This document shows positions 1 through 12,972 of a DNA stretch of 64,000 bases, one piece after another. The DNA is taken from NCBI GenBank assembly GCA_008973525.1, contig WACJ01000055.1:620001-684000 (forward strand), written 5' to 3'. The notes below the pieces were generated by a model that ran no database searches, was not told the DNA's origin, and saw only the letters and a list, made by a program, of their open reading frames with translations. The first letter of the stretch is position 1, and each line of letters starts with the position of its first letter. Made by a program: the position numbers and the translations under genes. Source of the stretch: Stenopsyche tienmushanensis (taxonomy: Eukaryota; Arthropoda; Insecta; Trichoptera; Stenopsychidae).

Positions 1-3000
1 CTAATATTTTTCTGATGCTAGCTGCTAAATGTTGGGTTTTCGCGTACGTGATGGCACATTTGCAGTTGGAAGTTGGGCAGTTTGCAAATTTATAGAACAT
101 TAAGGTTGTATGTGCGTCCCCACTGTTTGAAATTTCCGCCAGTAATTGGATTCTGTGCGACCTAGTCCTTTTAACACATCCTCCCCCAACGCTGCAAAAT
201 GGGTCATGGTCTTCCATTTATAACGACCCAATCATTGTATCTGCAGAAGGTCCCTGTTTAACCTCAGAGGTGATAATTATTAAGTTTTGCCATCGTGAGG
301 CTGCTTGTTAAAAGTTAAACGATCGAGATCCGAACTTATCGATATGGAGTCAACCTTTGAAGGAACTTCTTAAATAATCATGAATCTTTTATATCCTACG
401 TATATATCTGGGAGGAGTAAAAGCTAAGAGGAAATTGCACTTTTATTTTCATATAGTTTCTTGTTATTCGCATTTTATTTCTATATTAACTTTTGTCGTA
501 AAAGCTAACATTTTTTTAGGTCAGCAATCCTGGAGCTTTATTGCCGTAATGACCTTCATCAAAAGATTAATTTTGTCCAGGAACATTGGTATGGAAACCT
601 TTTCTTTTTTTGTATTAACAAATTAACATATTCCTTATTTTATTACACTCTAATATAATATGGTTATATTTTAGAGATATCGAAAAGTAAGCCATTTTTT
701 ATCCAAACACAAATTCAATGTGTATATCCCTTTATTTCCAGCAATAATACCCTTCTAACTTTTCTTATATATATATATAAAATAAAATATGAAAGTGTTT
801 TTTTAGTTTCAACTTTTTTGATTTTTATTGTCCTGGATGGAATATTCTTGAGGTCTGAAAATTTAATATAACTATGGTATCACTTCGAATTAAACCAAGA
901 TTATGTTTAATGACGTCCTAATTTAATTTCTGGATTCTCTTGTGGTATAAGGACATTTATTTTCATAATGAAAAGACATTTTTTTATTAATATCAATTTG
1001 ATATGTTTTATTTTTCGTAGTCTCTGATTGGTTTGTTAATTGATCCAAATACACTTCTGCCAAGACTATTTCGTTTAGTTTGACTTATTCAATGTTGATC
1101 TCATGGTTAAATCGGGGTTAAAAGTTGCAATAATTTCTATTTCTGATTTAAGCTTTCGTGACCAGCTTTGACGTGTTGGGCGTCAATATTTCTCCGTAAA
1201 AATCATTGATCATTTTGAATGATTGTCATCTTCTTTCCATAGTAAAAATAGCATAGAATGCCTTGTACGATGTCAGATTTGGACTTTGAAGAAGCAAAAT
1301 TCTTAAAAAAATCAGACATGCATAATTTATAGTTCCTTGCTACTAAATGACCAATCTACGATAGTTCTCCAATTTTGGACATATCAAAGTGCAATGAAAT
1401 ACATAATTAAAATTCTTTACATATTTTTGATATTTTTCTTTAAAAAAGCGTAAAATTAATTATGTCATACTCATATTTCATACAAATGTGTATAGTCATT
1501 AATAAAGTTTAGTTCATGTTGAAAATTGCAAAATTAATTCCCTCTTACAGTATATTGACACAGTTATCCTATTAATACCGGAATATACCATAATACGCTT
1601 ATTTCCGATGACTATAATCCAATTTATTGGTAAAATCGATGAGAACGTACACGTACTATACATAAAATGAAGTGCAATGACGCACAAGCCTAAATATATC
1701 ATTTGTGCTCCTATTACATATCGGAGCGCTCATGATCTATTTTAAAATTTTGAAGAAATACGTAAATAAATCTCAAAATAATTAAAAGCAGGCATTCAAA
1801 ACCATTGACGTTTGGTTTTATGTGAAAATATGAAATTATTAGTTGATGTATAGAAATATGATGACAAAGTTTTCAGAAAGTTTTCTTCGATTAAATTTTA
1901 TGTGCCTTATTTTTTTGTATAATGATAACGATAAATTATAGCAGGAAAAAATATTGCATGGAAACCGAAGGGATAATGGATGTAATTGTTCATGGTACAA
2001 TATTAAAAAGCTTCGAATGCAATGGAAATGTATTTCGATAGGGAAAAGATGAAAGTTTCATATTAATGTGTTGAATCTAAATAATTGATTTTGTGATATC
2101 AGATATGGCAAAAAAATCTTTCCACTTGTGTTATTTTATAGTATAATTTATAAGTGAAATTTTGGATCTGTACCAAATTTATAGCCCATAAATAAAGCTC
2201 TTCAGGAGACTTCCAATATAAGCATGCGATGAAATTGACACGCGAATATTTCCATCCATATTATGACACTTTGTAATATTTTTACTGCCAATAATCACTG
2301 CATTGAACTATCATCTCATTATGTATCGATTGTTACAACTGTATGATGGTAATTACATATGTCGTTTGTTATAAAATCTTAACAATAAAGAGATAAAAGA
2401 GCTTACAATACAACACTTTTCCGACATTTAATTTGAATTGAAAAAAGAAATCCAAGCTCCAAACTTGGTGAATTGGCGATGTAGTACAACTCCACGCTTC
2501 TATTATGTTATCAAAAGAATCGTAAGTCGGGTCAAATCACTTAAATCTACCCTCGAGCATAAAGCAAGATCCGGGATTTATTTTTTTGGTCGATCTTTAG
2601 TCAAAAAAACTCTATATTTAATCTTTTAGCGTAGTCTTTCACGGATGAAATACTTTGCCGATTTATTTTCTAAAAATGATTCAATCAAATTGATTAAATC
2701 AATTTCTATGAATATTTCAATTGTTAGGATATTGCTCAATATTCAAATACCTTTATGTGTAAATATACACGGTAAAAACGTTTTGGGAATGCGAGCGTAC
2801 GCATAGTTATGAGCACGTACATGCATGTGCGTGTTGTTGAACACGAGTATGGTGTGCCCAAAGGTTCGTTGGTCGATCACGTATTTTATTGTAAATCTGT
2901 CTTAATATCCTCGTTTAAAACCTGCTTAGGAACACCTCAGTTTATAATTTGATACAAATGCATCTCTAGACAGTATACTGAATTTTCTTGTTAACAGTTT

Positions 3001-3305
3001 GATGCACACGCCTGGAATAACGACGTTTATGCGAGTTGAATACAATATGGTGGAAGTGGAATGCAATTTTATAATTTGAGTACATAAAACTTTTACCACT
3101 TTAGTAGTTGATGCTTATAATATGTATGTATTCTAAGTTGGTGTATCGCAAAAATCGAATTGCTCATCTAAATTAATTTATCTTATTTAGAGAACTTTGA
3201 GAGTTTTTGAGCCACTTAAGTTAGTTTTCGTTTTGATAAGTTTCGTTGATGTGAGATAAGATTTAAAGTGTCTACGAAGGCGTTATGGATATACTTATTT
3301 ATTAC
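1..3305. other. gene-free AT-rich sequence
   Basis: No open frame here has protein-like composition, splice context or a recognisable motif. The DNA is AT-rich with scattered short A/T runs. It could be part of a long intron of the FLVCR-type gene whose last exons start at 19405, because that gene's upstream exons are not visible in the window. That is inference only. Confidence 0.6.
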
Positions 3306-3668
3306 TGATAGGGAATCCATTCCCGGAATCCCGGACAGTTTTAGGTGCTTATGAATCCTGGGATTAGTAAACGTAATTCCGAAAAAGTCAGGATTGAAAT
3401 TTTATCTAACAGAAGTCGTACTCCTAACCAGCACGATGAAGGCTACTAAATCGAGACATTTCCGTCGAAATCTGAACACTTGAAAATACTGGCGTATGTA
3501 CTGATTGGCGAGCTTAGACGACAGCCTAGGGGCAGTAACTGTCTAATCTATGTATACATATATGTAGTATATATATTTTTTCAAATTGTTATAGTAACCT
3601 TTCCCTACCGGTGATGTATTTACTACACCTCGACTCTAATAATGATAATATCGCTATGAAATATAATA
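3306..3668 (+). repeat. dispersed repeat family R, copy 1
   Basis: This copy shares long, nearly collinear similarity with 12538-12972 (same orientation) and with 33588-34118 (opposite orientation). Shared landmarks in order are a GGGATTAGTAAACGTAAT block, AGCACGATGAAGGCTACTAA, a TAGGGGCAGTAACTGTCTAA block, and CCTACCGGTGATGTATTTA. It retains the 5' part (GGGAATCC...CCCGGA) missing from copy 2, but stops before the GC-richer 3' part present in copies 2 and 3. No coding region is recognised, so it is probably a non-autonomous transposable element. Confidence 0.8.
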
Positions 3669-6600
3669 GATACGGGGATCAGAATGTTTGTATTCCTCTG
3701 TAATATAATTATGAATCACATCAAAGTATTATAGTATATAAGTATTCATCTGCAGCGATGGAAATAAATAGATTTTTTGTTGTGGTGAAAATAGTTTTTC
3801 ACGACTTATATTTGAATCTAAACTATTTAACCAGTATTTGTTTGAAAAACTGAAAAAATCTTATAACATATACTCAAGAAGTTCTTAGGATTTTTTCATT
3901 TTAAACGTTTTTCGTCTTCTTTTGGGGTAAATTTTTTTATGCAAAAGTTTAATGCGAAATTTGATGTAAAATTTTATAAATTGAATATCAAAATCCAAGG
4001 ATAAAACCATCATAAGCCTTCAGATAATCCCTCAACAAGTAGCGGTGAGCCGATTGCATAATGCGATATAGTTGTCCTCAATGGCAACAATTGGCGAGCG
4101 TTTAAGGATAATTAATGGTAACGGTGTCATCCGTGACCCATAGCCATTAAAACCATTAAAACCGATCCGTTTAATATTCAAGGCCACTTGATGTAATTTC
4201 AGCGACAGATTTCCCATACATCAAGCTCGTCCTCCATTTGGTAACGATCACTGAAAATTTCAGTCATTAAACGTGTCCACGTCCGGCCGAGGACATTGTT
4301 ATAACTTCGGGAACTGTCAAATCTACCCCGCACGTATATATCAACCTGTGACCCTCGTCAAACTGTGGGACGCGCCCCACTTTTGTTATGTGTTTGTTCC
4401 ACTTCCTGTCGACTATGTGAAGATTATTTTTAATTCCTCATAGCATGTCTGATGACCAATAAATTAGTACATTTGCTTTGGCCTTAAGACTGCATCATTA
4501 TATAATACTTGCATTTACATCACATTTAAATATAGATTTTCCTCGAAATTTTTTACAAAATAAATTATCGCAAAATACTTATTGCGTCAATGGTAATCAT
4601 TGTCAATGACGCTGTATTGTTTTAAAATATGACCGTTCGATAATAAATAAGTTATTTAGTCGTAGAATGATAATACATATACCAGTAGTATTTTTCTTAT
4701 CGTCATAACTTTTATATGCAATACTGTAACGTGGAAGAAAATCCTGGGAAAATTTCTAGGCTATCAGTTTCGGATTTTCTATTTTCAAGAAGAGAGTGAG
4801 AAAGAGCTGATGATCTCCACGGGGAGGGAGGGGATCTCTTGTGCTAAGATCGACCTCGATCGATTACCCATCGCCACGAGATGCTCATAATAAACAGCAA
4901 AATCAGGCGAATTAAGTATCGTGATTCGTACTTTTATTATTAAATGGCGAAATAAAGGTTTTTCAAATATGAAAATTCCTAAAAAAAAATGAAAATTTCC
5001 ATCAAGGAGTGCATGATACCATTCGAAGGCATTAGAAGACTTGAACTTTGAAATACAGGAAAAGACCGGACTGTCCAAAATCTAATATGAATGCTAAAGA
5101 TAATTCTATTATATTATCCTTCAGCTCTTCAGTTGACTGTAAAATGATCATCAGCGTCTTCACAAACTATAATACATCTAGGATTACCAAATATTAGCGG
5201 AGTGTATCATTACCTAGACTGGTTTTGTTTTCTTCATCGTACTAACAAATTTGTGAGTTCTGAATAATGATAAATCCTATCGATTTCCATGTTTTACTTT
5301 TGCCGATTTCATCATTTAAAAATGAAATATTTTGATACTTATAAAGTTGAAGATTCTATAAGGCAACGATTTCAATCTTCGATTTCGAACCCTCAAGAAG
5401 AGTACAAAATGAACTTGTAATATCTCATGAGACTTCAACTAACTTTCACACTTCTTTGTTGAAAGTTTGTTTTTCTCGCCTTATAAAAAATAAATTTATC
5501 CATTCTTACAAGAATATATTTTAACTGTAATATATTTTCACGATAAAAGTCCACAAACAAGCTGAGAGAATTTTCCACAGTAAATGATTGAACGATGGTG
5601 TGTATTTTATTTGTAGGGTGTTTTAAGTCTCATATTTCATCGATTGATTTAATACTGGATCTTTAAAATATTACTCCATAAAACTTCGATAAATCGAATT
5701 TCGGGGAGATATTAAAATGTATTTTGTATGTAAAAAGGACTTTTAAAAATGCTGGTCTTTTACAATAAAATTTAGGAAAATATATATTTCTCTGTATTTT
5801 ATTTATGTAAAGAATGATTTATAATTTCCCCAGAAGGCTTAACACCCTCGCTTCCTTGCCGTATATTTAAAGCTCTCCATTTTGCATGTGAGAGCTTTTA
5901 TCAAAACTAGAATCCGATTCCATATTTTTCCATGCATTCAAAAAATACAGGAAAATATTATTGACTTTTTGACGTGCTTTAGAATCAATATTAAAACTTT
6001 AAGCCTCATTATTCACATCGTCTGACCTGAATATTTTCAATACCATGACTATTCGTCTGGAGTAAGTTTAGTCAAAGAGTAACAGTTTGGAAAATCTAGA
6101 GCTTAAATAGGTCATGTCGGAACAAACATCATCAATCGTATTTTCATGATTCTGCTGAAAAGCTAACGCAGCTTGACCTATTTACAAATCACAATCGAAT
6201 GCAGTATTTACAGCGTCAAACGTGTTTAAATTTGTTTAAATACAAATCGAAAATTTCATATCCTGTATAAACAAATATTGATATCTATGAATGTATTTTT
6301 AAACGTGATCAAAACCAGACGCGTGGCTTTTCAAGAAAAAATAATATTTTACAGAGACAATATTTATAACAGGAAATTGATTGTATATGAATTTGAAACA
6401 TATTTGTGATTAATATTAAGTTCTTATATAAAAATAACAATTTGATAAAGCGCTAAAATAATATCAGTCGTTGTTACATTAATTTCAACGCATTAGTTTA
6501 TACAACTCGTATGAATCTCATTAAAAAAGTTTCACATCGATCTCTATAATATAAAATTTGCTAAAGTTAGCCCATCTCGAAATCGAAAGTTCTATCTAGA

Positions 6601-7205
6601 TTCTCATTGATCATATTACCATCCCGTCGATGACTTTGAAAAGCAAAGTTTTCGAAGTAATTACCGTAGAACATTACACCTCCTGTGACTGTTCGCCTCG
6701 TGTCTTTAAAATTATGACAACTCCCTTGAAAACTTTGATATTGAATCGAATATAATCCCTCTATAGTCTCCTCGCGGTTATTATATGACCAATTCCAAGT
6801 CTTTGGGGGCTTTCAGCTAGTTTGACAACAACCATAATTCGTCATATAGTGAAGATGTTACATAGCTTCTTGCTTGATAAGCCATTCTCATTTTGTAATA
6901 ATTATGGAACATATTGCAGAATTATGATTACATAACATGTCTGCGTGTAATGTGGAATTAATTCAAACGGATTTAGTGTAAAATTTTGATTAAATTTACA
7001 TTTACATCAAACAGTAATTAGAACAATTTCGATCGATTCTATCGAGGCTTTCTAATTAATGGTAAACTTCCCACAATATCCCTCTGTAAATATGAACAGC
7101 TTTATCAAATGTATGAGAAATCACTTGAATTTATAATTTGATGATTCGCTCCATAACAATCCAATTAATTACATTAAAAAATATCAATTTAAACTATAGA
7201 TTAAA
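3669..7205. other. gene-free AT-rich sequence
   Basis: I see no exon, RNA gene or clear repeat. Short open frames exist at the density expected by chance for this base composition. Confidence 0.6.
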
Positions 7206-7210
7206 TATAG

Positions 7211-7490
7211 CTATGCCATTGAACTGTATATTTTGTTATGGACCAAATGCTGAAAAAGTAGGCTTGTTATAATCTCCCTTTTAAAATGTTTGGGGCTATG
7301 AATTAGGCCGTTGAAAAATTGCATATTGCCTATATTACGGGATCGAAATATGCCAATAGAGAAGTTCACGATGTTCAATTCCGGTGAATATAAAGGCAAC
7401 TGCTCCATTGAAATCCCAAATGCTTTAAGCATACATCCTTTGATATTTGTGCATTGATTTAATACAAAATCGCTAGAAAATTAAACGAAG
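7211..7490 (-). pseudogene. possible DDE transposase remnant
   Basis: The minus strand reads about 75 codons around the string QLPLYSPELN, preceded by MLKAFGIS. This resembles the LPPYSPELNPIE block that follows the second catalytic aspartate in Tc1/mariner and IS630-type (DDE_3) transposases. The normal Pro-Ile-Glu after Asn is changed to Ile-Val-Asn, and nothing of the N-terminal half is visible. I treat it as a decayed fragment. A chance match cannot be excluded. Confidence 0.3.
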
Positions 7491-10400
7491 AGTAATTTTA
7501 AACAGCCACTGAGTCCCAAATCAAGACCTAATCAGGTGCTTGCAATCTCATAGCAATTCGCTGCTTCAAATCATCGGTTTACGTATCCTTTATTCTAACA
7601 AGTTGTATTTTTTTCTGTATGCCTTTATAACTTTAATTTTCTCTGTGAATTTTAGATTTTTGTTGCGCAACCTCCAATTTAAATTACTAATGTTGGATAT
7701 AGAAATGTTTTATTCAAATTCAGAACTCACGAACCAAAGGAGCTCGTGACTCACTCGCCAAACTTATTAGATAGTTATAATTTAAAACCCAATTGCAAAT
7801 ATCTAAGTGCTCATTTATAACACAGTTTTGTATTATTTTTGACTTGGTTTAAATATAATGTAATGAACTGACGTTTAACATAAAATTAGCATGATATTAT
7901 CATAGGTTCGAGAGTTAAAATTGTGTAAAAATAGTAACACTTGGCTTGGCAGGCTCAATATTTTTACTGTTTATCTTCAATTCGATTTCAAGCAGTTTAA
8001 ACGAAAATAATAATCGTTTCAAAGCTTATTTACAAATGACTCATCCATATAATCAATATTATTACCCATTGCGAACTCCTTTCAAGTAAATCTTAAATTA
8101 CACCTCGAATTCAATTGTCATATATCTTGTTCATAAAGTATAGGGCTCTGTACAAGATATTCATATTTTTGGTTATGGTTTGCTCTTTAATCAAACCTCA
8201 TTTAGGTCAAACTCTCGCTGCGCTCTGAATATATTTAACGAAGTCAAAAGCCGTCATAAATTTAGGGTTGAAGAGGATCCTTAAGTTCACCCCGGTGAAC
8301 CTAATTGATATAAAATAAACCTGTCCACGGATAGCAGGTCCGCAAGGGCCCTTGTATCTTTTTCGCTTATTAATGAAAGGTGCTTAAAGTCTTTTTAATC
8401 CGCAGTTTCGATGGTGATTTATGAACATAAAGTTGAAAGCTCGCCGCGAGGTGCCGAAGCATAGAAAACGATAAATTTTAGCACAAATTGAATGAATTTT
8501 GCGAACAAATTTACCACCATGCGTATTTTTCGGGGTCTTTTTTCATTTCACACCTTGCCGGGAGTGTTTTTTGGCATTCGTAGAGATTCGGCATGCTGGC
8601 CGCCGCCCCCGGAGGATGGATCATTTTTCATTTTAATATCGCGATTCAATATTCTGATCATGATGGTGTTGACAGTTACCCACATCGTAAATACTCGAAT
8701 CCCGTGGGTCCGTTGAGGTTTTCCTTTTCAGAGAGGGACGCACTTGAATATCGCGTCCATATTGGAGATACGTCCGTTGAAAGCTATATACGTGCGCATT
8801 TTGACGATTTATTTCGATCCTTTGTAATGCAAAAATGCTATGCAATCTGCAAAATCTCAATCAGTGGAACAGTGACAATGCACGCTTGATTTAAATGTGG
8901 TGGACGCAATCAGCGATGTGGGCATTAAAAGCTTATGTGTAAATCGCATCATTGGATGAAGCTTTTGAAAAAGCTCTTTTATTACAAATTAACGCAATGT
9001 TTGTGAGGATGCACTTGATAATTGTTAATTTAGTTTTCACACACGTGCAGAATATATATTTTACGGTAGTCATGTCATTAATTCATAAATTCGAATGCAC
9101 AATATTGTTTTCAAATGATAGTATTGAGTTGACTATTAATAATATTTATGTTTACCACCAAAGCATTTAAGTACCCTTTAAATTAAATAAATCTTCATAA
9201 AATAATCTTTATAAGATATTTTAAACTTTTGAGGAGTGAGCAAATTTAAAATCGATGCAGTCGTTGATGCCATAATGCCATAATCGTCACTTGCTGCTCT
9301 TAATTAATGGCAGACTTCTTGTAATAAGGATACTAAATGTTATTAATTTGAATAATGCTTTAAAATTTAATATATTCTTAAGTGTAAAAAACTATTTCGT
9401 TATTGTTAGGGTTAGTTCAATTGATTAAAATGTCATTTGTAATAACGAATCAAACTTTTCTGTAATTAAGTTGAACGTTTCATAACAAATTTTCGTTGAT
9501 ATTAAATCCATGTCGAAACTTTGGTTTTTCAATTAGGTAATGAAAGGGGTGCGCATTAAGGTAATGTTTATGGCTTTCCCTCGCCAAGTTTCCGATGGGA
9601 TGAAGTTTTGGGGGCCTCATTATTTAGATTCTAAATATTGCAGGAAATTTATCTCGATTACATCAGCTTCCATCGAACCATTGGGAAATGAATAATCTTA
9701 CAAATTAAATAATAGTTGGACGGTGCCAGGTGTGATTTTTCATCTGCGGAATTGGAAGTTGAATACTTTTTTTTCCTTAATAAATTTTCTTTTACAACTC
9801 TCATCTTCTATATTATTTCAAAATATGTATAAGGGGTGGATCGGCGAAGTATGAAAAATACTCTACGGCCATTAAGATCCGTTATGGAAATCAATTGGCA
9901 ATTTCCAATAATTTATGCAGCCATTATTTTTATTCTGAAAATTTCCGCCCTCGCATCGACTTAACGAATGGCTCTTCAAAATCGTTTAACATTTCACTCG
10001 TTTCGGTCGCAGTTTTCAAGAAGACTTTATTGTTTATGAATGATGGCGGATTTACTTTTGGCTCATTAGCACCGATTTATGTCATTTAATGATAAATCAA
10101 ATTTACATCATGGTTTTCTTAAAGCCCCCAAAGATAATATATTATTGAAAAATTTATTAATATGTATACAACTATGATGGTCATGTAACAAAAGGTTTTC
10201 CAATGAAATGTCAATCTCATAGAACGAAATATCTATAATAAAACATTTCGTGCCTTACAAATATGTTATTGATTCATTATCAAATCCCTAGATAACAATT
10301 TCGAATATACAAATGTGAATTTTTAAAATGGGACAGACATTTGTGTTACAAAATATCGCTGAAAATAGAAGTATTTCTGTAACAAAAACGATATTCAAAT

Positions 10401-12537
10401 AAGCTATGAATATTCAAGAGTTTGTTTGAGTTTTTAGCACAACGTGAATGCAAGCCATTATCGCATATCGAGAGGCAATCTATTAAAAATATTGTGATTA
10501 TTTGAGCAAAAATATTAATAAAACACAAATTTAGTTACTTTAATCCCTATTGTTAATGGTTTTTTCTTAAAATAGTCTATAAACAATTCATGGTTTGATC
10601 CCTTTTGTATACAATTTTGATAAGGCTAAAACAACAACGAATGTAAACTCTCTTCCATGTCAATTATTTGATCGCAACAGAAATTATTTATTGGATTAAT
10701 TTAACGCCGACATTGCTCGAAGTACTTTCTGACAGTTTGTATGGTGTCACTTTTCATTTAACTTTATCAAACATGTCCAACAGTTCGTTCAACCCATCTT
10801 TATAAATTCATATCGAATTAAATTTCAATTTGCCTAAGCATAAAATATGTACTTTAATACTTGTACGATTTTTTTAAAAAATATTTATATATATTTGTAG
10901 CAGCTTAAAAAATAATGGCTTAATATTCTGATTAAAAGATATTTTTAAATCGTATCTAACGTGTCTATGCAGTTACGGTGATCCTGCATCCTGCATAGCT
11001 GGCAGCTGACAGATCAATATTATAAAGCAATCAAAATTTTGAGACTTACTCATTTGACAGTGGGTTTATATCGAGTCACGGTTCAGGAAACAATTATTTT
11101 TTTTGTTATTAGAACTAGAAAATAATAAATTAATTATTCTTATTTTGAATCACAGTATACTGATAGAATCATACTGATAGAGCGAGTCGAACAAAATCTT
11201 ATATTTAGTTCATATTTTGACTAATCCACAGTTAAGACATTTTAACATAACATTCAATAAGTTTTTAGAATATTTTTCGCTTTAAACTCGTTTCATCTTC
11301 ATTTGGGGTCATTTTTCGCAATTTTTTCGCAAGTTACATATATATATATATATTCAAATATTGTTCCAATAAATATTGTCTATAGACTATTGAGGATTTT
11401 TTTCATATGCTAAACGAATCCGGAAAGTATCTTTGTTTATATTGGATGGTATTTCCATATCAATTGAAGTCAATCACTGTGCCTTTCAATGGCTTCATTT
11501 GATGTCATACAATTCGATTGAAATACAAAGGACCAAACTTGCCGCCGTGGATTCCACACTCTATGGAATGGAAATAATTACGAGCATAAACATGTATGTG
11601 TGAGTAAATACATACTTTTATTACGACGTGCAAAAAGTCAAAATTACACGGTAATTCAGTGGAGTAAATAAAAGTTTCAATTATACGCCTCTCAAAGAAG
11701 TGTAATAAGAATAAATCAATGAAAATTATAGCTGTTTTAGGGAATAAAACGAACATTTGTTGCCGTTGTAAAAGTAAATCGTAAGCCTCGGAGAATACTA
11801 AAAAAATGTACTGAAAAAGTACTATATAACAGCTAAAAGGGATCGATCCGAAGGCGACCCATTAAATCGGATAACTTTATTTTTACGACGATCAACTTTA
11901 TTGCTTACTAACTTCAGATTACACACACCCAGGTCGATTTCGTATAATCCGCAAGAAGAAGCCAATGGAAACTGAAACCCGATGACAACTCAATTCTGGA
12001 TGGCACAGTTGTTATGATTAATACGAAGATGTTTGGCGTAAATCTTGGACCGGAGTAATGTTGTTTTTTGCCATAAATGCGTGCCTAAAATTAATAGGAA
12101 GACTTAGCAGAATCACGACGGCAACTTTTAAATGTGCAATAAATTTTCTTGGTGGATTGCTGAGAAAACCAACCTAAGTTGTGCGGCAGACGAGCACGAG
12201 GAAATACTTTCTGTGTTTTATTTACATTTCAGATTGTGCCAAAGTTTCTCCGCAAGCGAACAAACATCTGTTCCGTTTAGTTACAAGCAAACAATTTCGC
12301 TGGAGATTAATTTCCGCAAATGTGGTCGCTATCGCAACCACTTTCGCACACCCCCGGGTCGGGAATTCGGCTCGCACCGGAACTGAACGATTCATCAGAA
12401 CAACAAAAGTCAACCAAACTATGTACATGCTCAAAAGAAATTTTAAGAATCCCCATATCTTATAAAAACACTAAATGACGGCAAAACCTCAAATATCTAA
12501 ACTTCTTCAATTATCTGGATTATTTTTTAAAAAAATT
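7491..12537. other. gene-free sequence with GC-richer islands
   Basis: No exon is supported. Two stretches, near 8420-8800 and 12120-12400, are visibly GC-richer than their surroundings and open in several frames on both strands. That pattern suits conserved non-coding DNA or an old repeat better than a gene. An imperfect inverted repeat lies at about 12315-12348, so both strands read the same short peptide VVAIATTFA. A TA dinucleotide run lies near 11338-11353. Confidence 0.55.
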
Positions 12538-12972
12538 CTCATGAATTCCGGGATTAGTAAACGTAATCCCGAAAAAATCAGGATTGAAATTTTTATCTAA
12601 CAGAAATCGCATATCTCACCAGCACGATGAAGGCTACTAAATCGAGACATTCCTGGACGCTTGGAAATAGTGGCGTAACTACTAATTGGCAAGCTTAGGC
12701 GACATCTAGGGGCAGTAACTGTCTAATCTATGTATACATATATACAGTACATATATGTTTTTCAAATTATTATATTAAGCTTTCCCTACCGGTGATGTAT
12801 TTAATACACCTCGACATTAATAATGGGAATATCGATATGAAGTCGTTCTGTAAACATGTTCAGGTATGGCGTCTGATCGCGAGGCGCTCATTTGTCATGG
12901 CAGCGGTCCGAAAAGCGGGCCGTTTGGACACACAGACCATGTGGCCACTCCGTTCTTTTTAAGGCTTTTGCA
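12538..12972 (+). repeat. dispersed repeat family R, copy 2
   Basis: This copy is collinear with copy 1 from the GGGATTAGTAAACGTAAT block to the CTCGAC...TATCGATATGAA block. It then continues through a GC-richer segment (about 12840-12965) that matches copy 3 at 33650-33790 in reverse orientation, including a block ending GGCCACTCCGTTCTTTTT. The 5' end is truncated relative to copies 1 and 3. Confidence 0.8.

Noticed and set aside
8492..8889. Overlapping open frames on both strands in a GC-rich island
   Set aside because: No domain, start context or splice partner; openness in several frames fits low stop-codon density in GC-richer DNA.
12132..12465. Open frames of 70-94 codons on both strands
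   Set aside because: They come from a GC-rich inverted-repeat island and show no protein family marks.
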